In this document: piece by piece, positions 1 through 9,800 of the stretch | Numbering within the stretch: position 1 is the stretch's first letter | Layout: each line of letters opens with the position of its first letter | DNA from: Mytilus trossulus | Taxonomy: Eukaryota; Mollusca; Bivalvia; Mytilida; Mytilidae | NCBI RefSeq assembly: GCF_036588685.1 | Contig: NC_086374.1 | Coordinates: 20,948,886 to 21,012,885, forward strand | Direction: 5' to 3' | Length of the DNA stretch: 64,000 bases | The notes under the pieces: generated by a model | What the model saw: only the letters and a program-made list of their open reading frames with translations | Told to the model about the DNA's origin: nothing | Database searches by the model: none | Position numbers and translations under genes: made by a program

Positions 1-2838
1 TAGAGAAAAGAAATTATATTGAAAAAGTAATTCAAAAACTAACTCTAGATAATGGTGAAACTATCACTGATCAAGCAAAAATTCGTGCGGAACAAAAGTT
101 ATATTATGAAAATCTATATTCATCCAAGAAAACAATTATAAATAATACACACAGAGCTAATTTCTTTTCTCTGGAAAACCCATTTATCAAAATTCTCTCT
201 GATGAACAAAATATTAATTTAGAGGGGGAACTAAAAAGCTCAGAAATTCATAATGCATTAAAAAAATATGAAAAATGGAAAATCTCCCGGTCTGGATGGT
301 TTTACAACTGAGTTTTATAAATTTTTTTGGCACTACATTAATCCTTTCCTACTGCGTTCTTTCAAAGAAGCATTTCAAGGAGGTAAATTATCAATTTCAC
401 AAACACAAGGTGTTATTACCTGTCTACCCAAAGATGGTAAACCAAAACATTTTCTAAAAAATTGGCGACCTATTTCACTACTTAATGTAGACTATAAAAT
501 AGTATCAACATGTATTGCAAATAGAATTAAAAAAGTCCTAGATCACCTGATTAGTGAAACTCAAACTGGCTTTATGAAAGGCAGATATATTGGTGAGTGT
601 ACAAGACTTATATATGACCTCTTGAAAAAAGTAGATGAGGAAGATATTCCTGGCTTGCTTGTTTTGTTGGACTTTGAAAAAGCTTTCGACTCTCTTGAGT
701 GGAACTTTATATGCGAAACCTTGAAATTTCTAGGTTTTGGTGACACAATAGTGAAATGGTTCACAACTCTTTACTACAATTCAAAAAGTTGCATTCAAAA
801 TAATGGCTATCTATCTGATTTTTTTGTAATAGAGAGGGGGGTACGACAAGGGGATCCGCTGTCTCCCTATCTTTTTATTTTATGTTTGGAACTGCTTAGT
901 GCATTTATAAAATATGACAACAACATTAATGGTATAAAGATTAAAAATTCTGAATTTTTACTCAGTCAGTATGCTGATGATTCGACTTTGATCCTGGATG
1001 ATAGTGAAGAATCTCTCAACAGTGCTCTAAATAAGATAGACTTGTTTTACTCATGCTCTGGTTTGAAGGCTAATTTTGAAAAAACCCAAGTTATATGGAT
1101 TGGGGCAAAAAGGGGCTGTGGTGAGGAGCTAAACACAAATAAAACAATAATATGGAACCATTCAGGAAATTTCAAACTCCTAGGCATTCAATATTGTTTG
1201 TCAAAAGTTGATATATGTGTTGATAATTATTTAGAAAAAATTCAAAAAGTAAAAAATCTTTTAAGTGATTGGTCATTCAGAAATATTACTATATATGGGA
1301 AAATTGTAGTTGTGAAAACTCTCGCCCTACCAATTCTAATTCAATGTTTTACTGTTTTACCAGATCCATCCCCAGATATATTAAAGCAGTTACAAGCTAT
1401 GCTATACAGATTTGTGTGGGATGGTAAAGGGGACAAAATTAAAAGAAATATACTTATCTCAAATTACGAGGATGGTGGTGTAAAAATGCCACATATTGAA
1501 TCATTTATAAAATCACTTAAGTTATCCTGGGTTAAAAAAGTTTTAGACCCCACAAATTATTCCTCATGGAAAGTTCTATTGGCAGATCACCTTGAAATGA
1601 ATGGGGGAGAAAATATGTGGCATCTATCAAAATCAGCACTCAATGAAATTAAAAAAGAATTTAACCCTTTTTGGCAAAATGTAATTTCATCATATGCCTC
1701 ACTGTGTGAACCTCTGACCACAGCCCCAAGTGATATCTTGTCTCAACCATTGTTTTTAAATGAAAATATTATGATTGATGGAAAAACAGCTTTTTATAAA
1801 AGGTGGATACAGAATAATGTATTTTTCATAAATGATCTCATTAAGGAAAATGGAGAATTTTACAATTATGATGAATTTATTAGAAATTATAATATAAAAA
1901 CAACTTTCTTAGAGTTCTATGGACTAATCTTGGCTCTTCCAAAGGAATGGAAGAATATAATTCATTCACAAGTATTTATCAAACTAAATATTGTCAGTCA
2001 CAAAATTGTTACCGCCATAAAAACAGTTGATAAAGTATCAAAACATTTGTATAAATTTTTTCTAGAGAAAATAAAGGAAACCCCATCACGCATACAAGAG
2101 AAATGGAAAATAAAATTGGGAATAGATATTGTGGCCGAAGAATGGAATTATCTTTTTAGTCTACCTTTACTTATAACTGAAGATCCCACATTAAGGGCAT
2201 TTCAATACAGATTACTCCATAGAATTCTAGGAACAAATATTTTACTTATGAAGTGTAAATATAGTGAAACAGAACTGTGCACTTTTTGTACAGAAACTAA
2301 AGAAACATACATACACCTCTTTTTTGAATGTAGATACGTTCGAACATTCTGGCTTAATTTTTTTCAAAAGTTAGAAGATGTATGTAATGTAAGCTTTCTC
2401 CCAACCTTATCAAGTATAATCTTGGGTGTTAATTATCACATATTTAAAGATATTCTAAATACATGTATTCTGATATTGGAGAGATATGTTTACTTATGTA
2501 GAGTTAGATTTACAGTCCCATCTGTTGCTGAAGCAATTGAATGGCTTAACTATTATTATAGGGTTGACATGGTCTCTATGAGTTTGTGCTCTACCAATAA
2601 AGCAAAAAGAATAAAAGAAAAATGGTCAAACATTAATAATATTATTAGGAAATAGAGCTCGATGCAGATGTATTCTGTATTCTGTTATTTGACTTTGTAC
2701 AATGTATTTTATAATTTATAACAAGTATGGTTAACCATATGTTTAAGATTTATAGCAGAATAATTTGTGTGTACATCTTTATTTGTAGATGAGATTTGAA
2801 AATGATATGAAAATAATAAAATATATATTACAAAAAAA
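1..2838 (+). mobile_element. L1/Tx1-like non-LTR retrotransposon (LINE), 5' end beyond window
   Basis: This is the 3' part of an autonomous LINE. The second ORF runs to a stop at 2655, and a short 3' UTR ends in a small A run near 2832-2838, which fits a LINE tail. Coding sequence upstream of 268 is open in a different frame (from position 3) and resembles the linker before the reverse transcriptase, so an extra base near 267 in an A-rich run has probably shifted the frame. The copy is therefore probably inactive although the rest of the ORF is uninterrupted. Target-site duplications cannot be judged because the 5' end is outside the window. Confidence 0.9.
268..2655 (+). CDS. LINE ORF2: reverse transcriptase and C-terminal region (5' truncated by frameshift)
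   Basis: The reading frame codes for about 795 residues of reverse transcriptase. Visible blocks are the entry motif GKSPGLDGF (residues 4-12), NWRPISLLN (65-73), the motif A aspartate in LLDFEKAFDS (133-142), RQGDPLSP (193-200) and the catalytic YADD (235-238). A thumb-like part follows, and a late CxxC...H...C segment (CTFC ... HLFFEC) matches the zinc-knuckle-like tail of L1/Tx1 ORF2 proteins. The protein would copy its own RNA at a nicked target. The endonuclease domain expected upstream is not in the window. The ATG at 268 is only the first Met after the frameshift, not a natural start. Family-level placement (Tx1/L1 group) is inferred from the motif style. Confidence 0.9.
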   Translation: MKNGKSPGLDGFTTEFYKFFWHYINPFLLRSFKEAFQGGKLSISQTQGVITCLPKDGKPKHFLKNWRPISLLNVDYKIVSTCIANRIKKVLDHLISETQTGFMKGRYIGECTRLIYDLLKKVDEEDIPGLLVLLDFEKAFDSLEWNFICETLKFLGFGDTIVKWFTTLYYNSKSCIQNNGYLSDFFVIERGVRQGDPLSPYLFILCLELLSAFIKYDNNINGIKIKNSEFLLSQYADDSTLILDDSEESLNSALNKIDLFYSCSGLKANFEKTQVIWIGAKRGCGEELNTNKTIIWNHSGNFKLLGIQYCLSKVDICVDNYLEKIQKVKNLLSDWSFRNITIYGKIVVVKTLALPILIQCFTVLPDPSPDILKQLQAMLYRFVWDGKGDKIKRNILISNYEDGGVKMPHIESFIKSLKLSWVKKVLDPTNYSSWKVLLADHLEMNGGENMWHLSKSALNEIKKEFNPFWQNVISSYASLCEPLTTAPSDILSQPLFLNENIMIDGKTAFYKRWIQNNVFFINDLIKENGEFYNYDEFIRNYNIKTTFLEFYGLILALPKEWKNIIHSQVFIKLNIVSHKIVTAIKTVDKVSKHLYKFFLEKIKETPSRIQEKWKIKLGIDIVAEEWNYLFSLPLLITEDPTLRAFQYRLLHRILGTNILLMKCKYSETELCTFCTETKETYIHLFFECRYVRTFWLNFFQKLEDVCNVSFLPTLSSIILGVNYHIFKDILNTCILILERYVYLCRVRFTVPSVAEAIEWLNYYYRVDMVSMSLCSTNKAKRIKEKWSNINNIIRK

Positions 2839-3150
2839 AGTTCTGTTTTCCCACCATTTGTTACTAAGAATTGCTCTTGCTTTGCAAACAAGAACAATTT
2901 GTACATGTTTCTGATCGACGGAATTAATTTCACATATTACACACAGAACGTACCAGCAACAAACAACCGGTATTTTTATGGAACTTACTAAGCTCATCTT
3001 CAAACCTTCAATGCTGTTTAGCTTCTTCATTCAAAACTTTTCTTTTGAAGAATGGAACCAAATCAAACTACATACCGTTAAACATGTGCACTAATACCAT
3101 ATCTTCGTATATCTTGTTATGTATAGATTATCTGCTATCAATTGAAAAAT
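2839..3150. other. Non-coding stretch, nothing recognised
   Basis: This is AT-rich sequence between the LINE tail and a dispersed repeat. Short open frames exist on both strands but none looks like protein. No promoter or exon could be supported here, although undetected 5' exons of the downstream death-domain gene could lie in it. Confidence 0.4.
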
Positions 3151-3375
3151 ATAGGGTGGTGAATATAATGAACGCATCTCAGGGAAATGGCCATTGTTAT
3201 AGTATAGTTAGTTTCTGTGTGTGTTACATTTTTATGATGTGTCTCTGTTGTGTCGTAGTTCTCTTATATTTGATGCGTTTCCCTCAGTTTTAGTTTGTAA
3301 CATGGATTTGATTTTTCTCTATCGATTTATGAATTTCGAACAGCGGTATACTACTATTGCCTTCACTATCGCATC
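3150..3375 (-). repeat. Dispersed mussel-type repeat (family 'R2'), minus orientation
   Basis: The segment contains the phrase CGAACAGCGGTATACT and a long T-rich run with TTTCCCTCAGTTTTAGTTTG. The same sequence, reverse-complemented, recurs around 36860-37110, and shorter pieces occur near 20240-20300 and 25760-25850. It is a scattered non-coding family, judged only from copies inside this window and from general familiarity with bivalve repeats. Confidence 0.65.
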
Positions 3376-3811
3376 AAACTTGATTTAAATGAATAAGCAC
3401 ATACAATTTAGTTTTGCCTCATATTTTGACTAACATTTAGCAATTGATCATGAGGGTAAGTTGGGAAAAAGAAATTACGACAAAATCTTTATTTCATGTC
3501 CTTATCATAAAAGGTTATTATGTTCTTGTGTTTACGTACACATCTGCTGAGTCAATCGTTTCCAGCAGACCTTTACTGTAGTTTGCTCTTATTTTGTATT
3601 GTTTAACCATTGCAAATGGTATGAGAGTGGTTAGTGCTTACAAACATTATACCGGTACAAAGAATGGACAAATTCACCAGAGAGCAAATAACAAAATAAA
3701 CTTTCGTACTATAAAACAAATCATTTTGAAATAAGTCTTACCTCTTTCATAATTATTATAGATTAAATCCTTAGCAATGCATTTAAACACATGAATAATG
3801 TCTTTTAACAG

Positions 3812-6800
3812 CATGGTCATAGTGGACTTGAGCTATCAGTAATCAGAAAGGATGCAAATGCAGTTCGACTGTTTTGTAAATTAGGAGCAGAAGCTGCTCT
3901 CCAGGATTGGGTATGGACAGTGGGTGATACTAACGTGCTCGGTAAAAAAGACAAATGGGTTTTAGATCTACTTGTTTTACAGAGCAGTAGATACCCAGGG
4001 TATAAATATGGGTAAGCATTTGAAAGGGGTGCAGCATTATATATGTTGCACATTAACTTATTGATAACTACGAACTGTTGTGTAAAAACTTGTTTGCAGG
4101 CTTTTTCCGTTTGAATGTTTTTTCACTAGTCATTTGTTGGGCCCTTTATAGCTTGCTGTTCGATGTTGAAGACCGTACTTTGACCTATAATGGTTTATTA
4201 TAACAAATTATGACTTAAATGAACAGTTGTCTCAAGGGCACTTATAACACATATTCTTATATCAATATAGTTGAAGAGGTATGTAACCAAAAAAATAACC
4301 AAACATAAAGTAGCCAAATCATTCTAAGGTCAATTTTGCATCAGTGAGTTGAAATTGTTGTTAATTTCTACATTTATAAATTGACAATTTTAAACGGTTT
4401 TTTATAAATCCACTTTTTTAAACGTCATTAGCTTTGAATGTTTCTAAGTATAAGTTTGAACGAGTGGTAAGGGACCATGTTTACTTCGATTGTATTTTTT
4501 TTATAAATAAATTATGTTAATGATTAAATCTAAATATGTATTATAAGGAACAAATAAAAGCACTACAAAAGTCAAAAAGTCTGAAAAGACAAGTTTTTGT
4601 CTGAATTTGCTTGAATTTTTACTCGACATTCTTAATTTGTATGAATAATTATTAAAAATTCTTGACATGGTATTAATTTGTCTAAAAAGGTTCTTGACTT
4701 TTCTTTACAAGTGTCTTGACAGTATGAACATTGTCTTAAAATTTCTCGACACTTCCTGTATCATCTGATAATGGTCTGGATTAGTCTTTACCATTTCTTG
4801 ACTGTTTTAAATTTGTCTCGATTTGTCTTGACATGTTCTTGACATTCTAAATAATGTCTGAATCTGTCTTGACATATTCTTGACATTCTTAATAATGTCT
4901 GAATATGTCTCGACACATTCTTGACAGTCTTAAAGATGTCTTGACACTATGTAAAGAGTATAAATTTCGCCTGAAATGTGTACAAACTTATTCTGCACTG
5001 TTTATGACATTCTATTGCTGTATATACATATACTCCTTTTTATTATGGCTAAACTAAACTTTGAAGAATCAAGGATTAATTTGGTATAATAAGATATCAT
5101 TTTTTGTGAACCTAAGTTGAAATACCCTTAATAATCCCCGATGGAGTTTAATTTTGATTTATTTTTATTAAACATTTAATTAATTGTTTTCACTTGGAAT
5201 ATAAGTTGACCTAACTGACAAAGAGCATTCAGATTTTTGCCATTTCACAGAACTGCCAGTCAAATTTGCTTTACTGAAATATGTGTCTTGAAGGCAGTTT
5301 TAAAATGTGACCATGTGTCTCTTTTGGACCTAACAATTCATCTTTTGGGTTTGTGCGGCTAAAAAAAGACGGGCCTTTCGTATAGGTCAAAGAATTCGTT
5401 CTCATCTTAATTCAAACACCTTATTCTTTTTTTTAGAACAACCCAAAAACATTTTTTATTCAAATTTGAGTGTTGAATTTATATTTTTTTTTTATCAATT
5501 TTCTTTTGTGATAACTCTTTCCTGAAAAGAAAAAAATGTTTAGATCTTTATTATACATGTCTGTTTGAGATCCATTTCATAAGATCATGATTGATGGGAC
5601 CCGTTGTGAATACTTTTTTTTTTAATTATTTCTGGAGAAGATAATAATTTTCTTTTGGAATGGTCAACTGATAAGTTGTATGACAGGTAAATCAGTAATT
5701 TCTGTATGACAATTGCGTGTATTCTGGAATACCTTAATTTTATGGGGAACGTCCTGTCCATGTGTAATACTTGATATATTTTCCAACAGATGACATTACT
5801 CAAATTTTTCTTCTGTTAAATGAATGATGACATTATAATTTGCTATTTATATAAACCACGTTTCTGTACAATATAAAAAAGAAGATGTGGTATGATTGCC
5901 AATGAGACAACTATCCACAAAAGACCAAAATGACACAAACATTAACAATTATAGGTAACTATTTACCATGTTGTTAACATTGAATATTATGAACATGATT
6001 AATGTAGAATGAAATATGTCTACATAATGATTGGTTTTAATCATTTAATTAATAAGATTAAGGAATCAAAATTTTTTAAAAACCTACATTTAAATTGCGT
6101 TATATCAACACACCCACATTTAAATTATTTTGTACATTAGATTTCATACCATATTTGCATTTGAAAAAATATATAGATACCAAAATTTTTAGTTATTTTA
6201 CATGCCTTACTTTCATTTTTGTTGTAAGAAGTGTAACTTAAAACAACAGTATATTATGTAAAGAGAAATAAAGATTATCACGAGCATCACTGAAGAGACA
6301 TGTATTGTAGAAATGCGCATCTGGTGCAACAAAATTGGTACCGTTGATTTTATTACTACCACTGGGTCGATGCCTCTGCTGGTGGACTATTAGTCCCCGA
6401 GGGTATCACCAGCCCAGTAGCCAGTACTTCGGTACTGGCATGAAAATACGGATTTTTTTGTGTTATTAAAATTTGCTGTTACAAAATATTATAAATTATT
6501 ATAAATTAAGGAATGTATCTCCCTCATGCAAAGCTCTGATTCCTTTCACGAATTTGGCTATACTTTTTGGACCTTTTGGATTATAGCTCTTCATCTTTTA
6601 AATAAGCTTTGGATTTCAAATATTTTGGCCACGAGCATCACTGAAGAGACATGTATTGTCGAAATGCGCATCTGGTGCAACAAAATTGGTACCGTTGATT
6701 TTATTACTACCACTGGGTCGATGCCTCTGCTGGTGGACTATTAGTCCCCGAGGGTATCACCAGCCCAGTAGCCAGTACTTCGGTACTGGCATGAAAATAC

Positions 6801-9800
6801 GGATTTTTTTGTGTTATTAAAATTTGCTGTTACAAAATATTATAAATTATTATAAATTAAGGAATGTATCTCCCTCATGCAAAGCTCTGATTCCTTTCAC
6901 GAATTTGGCTATACTTTTTGGACCTTTTGGATTATAGCTCTTCATCTTTTAAATAAGCTTTGGATTTCAAATATTTTGGCCACGAGCATCACTGAAGAGA
7001 CATGTATTGTCGAAATGCGCATCTGGTGCAACAAAATTGGTACCGTTGATTTTATTACTACCACTGGGTCGATGCCTCTGCTGGTGGACTATTAGTCCCC
7101 GAGGGTATCACCAGCCCAGTAGCCAGTACTTCGGTACTGGCATGAAAATACGGATTTTTTTGTGTTATTAAAATTTGCTGTTACAAAATATTATAAATTA
7201 TTATAAATTAAGGAATGTATCTCCCTCATGCAAAGCTAAGATTCCTTTCACGAATTTGGCTATACTTTTTGGACCTTTTGGATTATAGCTCTTCATCTTT
7301 TAAATAAGCTTTGGATTTCAAATATTTTGGCCACGAGCATCACTGAAGAGACATGTATTGTCGAAATGCGCATCTGGTGCAACAAAATTGGTACCGTTGA
7401 TTTTATTACTACCACTGGGTCGATGCCTCTGCTGGTGGACTATTAGTCCCCGAGGGTATCACCAGCCCAGTAGCCAGTACTTCGGTACTGGCATGAAAAT
7501 ACGGATTTTTTTGTGTTATTAAAATTTGCTGTTACAAAATATTATAAATTATTATAAATTAAGGAATGTATCTCCCTCATGCAAAGCTCTGATTCCTTTC
7601 ACGAATTTGGCTATACTTTTTGGACCTTTTGGATTATAGCTCTTCATCTTTTAAATAAGCTTTGGATTTCAAATATTTTGGCCACGAGCATCACTGAAGA
7701 GACATGTATTGTCGAAATGCGCATCTGGTGCAACAAAATTGGTACCGTTGATTTTATTACTACCACTGGGTCGATGCCTCTGCTGGTGGACTATTAGTCC
7801 CCGAGGGTATCACCAGCCCAGTAGCCAGTACTTCGGTACTGGCATGAAAATACGGATTTTTTTGTGTTATTAAAATTTGCTGTTACAAAATATTATAAAT
7901 TATTATAAATTAAGGCATGTATCTCCCTCATGCAAAGCTCTGATTTCTTTCACGAATTTGGCTCTACTTTTTGGACCTTTTGGATTATAGCTCTTCATCT
8001 TTTAAATAAGCTTTGGATTTCAAATATTTTGGCCACGAGCATCACTGAAGAGACATGTATTGTCGAAATGCGCATCTGGTGCAACAAAATTGGTACCGTT
8101 GATTTTATTAAAGTTATATCATGAATATTGGTCATGATTTGTAAAACTCAGAACTGTCAAGTAAATTTAAGACACAATTCAAAATGTTAAGAATATGTCA
8201 AGCCATACTGAGAAATAATAAGAATGTCGAGAATATGTCGAGTAAATTTCATTCAAATTTGATATAAATGAGAATTTGTCAAGAAAAATTAAGACACAAG
8301 TCATACTTTTTTAGAATGTCGAGTAAAAATTCATGCAAATCAAGACAAAAACTGGTCTTTTAAGACTTTTTTACTTTTGTAGTGAAGGCATGCATAAATT
8401 CACAATTTGTATTTTCAAATAAAAGGCATACATAAATTCCAAATGATTATTACAAGGGACAAATAAAAGACAAACACAGAAATTTGATTGTGTATTACAA
8501 ACATTTCCGTATTTAAAATTATAACTTTTTCGAATGCAAAAAAGGTAGATTAATTCTTTTTATACCTGAAAATGTTGGAATCAAAAACGTGTTGTAGTTA
8601 ACCGCAAAATACATACGCGAAAACATATGAACGTACATCTTAAGTTTTGAATATCCTACTCATTTTACTTATCCAAATAAAAAAAATTATGTAATTTCCT
8701 TTTTTTTTTTTAGAGGAATATCTTTTAAAGTAGTACAAGTTCAACCAGGAACAGACGATATCAAAATAGGATCTCTTGGAATATCGATACAACCATACAA
8801 TATTTTGAACAGTTTTTACTTGTATTGTGGTAAAATGCATCCAGAGTACTCAAATGCACGTGATCGATTGCAACAGCATGAAAGTTTGTTTAGTGACGTT
8901 GTTGAACTGATTGTATGGGGTAAAAAGCCTGGTTCTCTAAAATTAAAGATCACAGTACCTGGTAAACCTAGTTGCGGTGAGAGACTGTCGTTGTTTTCCA
9001 TTGACGGTTCAGTAAATGGAACAATTGATGAATTCGAAAAAATTGAAACTGATGACCAAGACGACTCAAATGTAAGTTTACCATGTCTATTAACCTAACA
9101 ATGAATATATATTTGTATTAACCAGGCAAAGATTTTAAATGTGTGGGAAGAAATCGCTTTTATAATTGCATTCTTAAAACAAATATTAGAACTTTCTTAG
9201 CATATTTTTGTTTTGAGCTAAAGGTTATGGACTGTTTATTATAATATATATAATTATCTGACCTCTTAATCACTAAGCATTATTTTCATTCCAGTACACA
9301 AAGGTAACTCTCACAATAACTTTTGGAAATAAAGACTCATTAATGTTTGCCATAATTACAACAGAAGTACCAGAAACATTCACGGTAACAGAGGATGCTG
9401 TGTGTATACAACCTGTAATGGAACCAGATGCCAAGATAGATATACCTCAAGGAACATTTGAAGGTCTTGGTCATTTACAAGTGAATGTAAGGAAAAAATC
9501 CTCAGTAATTTTCATATCATTTAAACATCCGGGGCTTAACCCTTAATAAGAGCACTCTGATTAATTGTTTCATGTCATTTGATCAAATAAAGCGGTCTAA
9601 AAAAAGTGAGTGTACCTGAGATCACCCCTAGTTTTCGGTGGGGTTAGTGTTGCTCTGTCCTTAGTTTTATATGTTGTTTCTTGTGTATTATAATTTGTCC
9701 TGTTTTTTTTTTTCATTTTGAGCCATGGAGTTGTCAGTTTATTATCAAATAATGAGTTTGACTGTTCCTCTGGTATCTTTCTCCCCTCTTTTAATTGTAT

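Larger units (their letters stand above)
4561..8384. mobile_element. Foldback-type element with long terminal inverted repeats
   Basis: The left end CACTACAAAAGT at 4561 reappears as its reverse complement at 8373-8384. Agreement continues inward for at least 75 bases with few differences (for example GAATTTTTACTCGACATTCT at both ends) and then dissolves into repeats of the motif TCTTGACAT on the left and ATGTCAAGA on the right. The arms are roughly 4561-4980 and 8140-8384. No transposase frame is visible inside, so it is non-autonomous. No clear target duplication was found next to the ends. Its interior holds an R1 repeat (about 5875-5960) and the 351-bp tandem array. Confidence 0.8.
4012..8713 (+). 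other. Intron of the death-domain gene, carrying a foldback element
   Basis: The intron begins with the donor GTAAGC at 4012 and ends with a T-rich tract and TAG at 8711-8713. Phase 2 is kept across it (GG|A, glycine). About 80% of it is the foldback element 4561-8384. The flanks 4012-4560 and 8385-8713 show no further feature. Confidence 0.75.

Noticed and set aside
3813-3842. ATG at 3813 as the start of the death-domain gene
   Set aside because: In that frame a stop follows after nine codons; the conserved frame is the one beginning CAT at 3812 after an acceptor.
6526-8124. Series of identical 72-codon frames (MQSSDSFHEF...)
   Set aside because: They repeat with the 351-bp array, end in the hairpin repeat, lack a splice or signal context and match no family; they are by-products of the tandem repeat.
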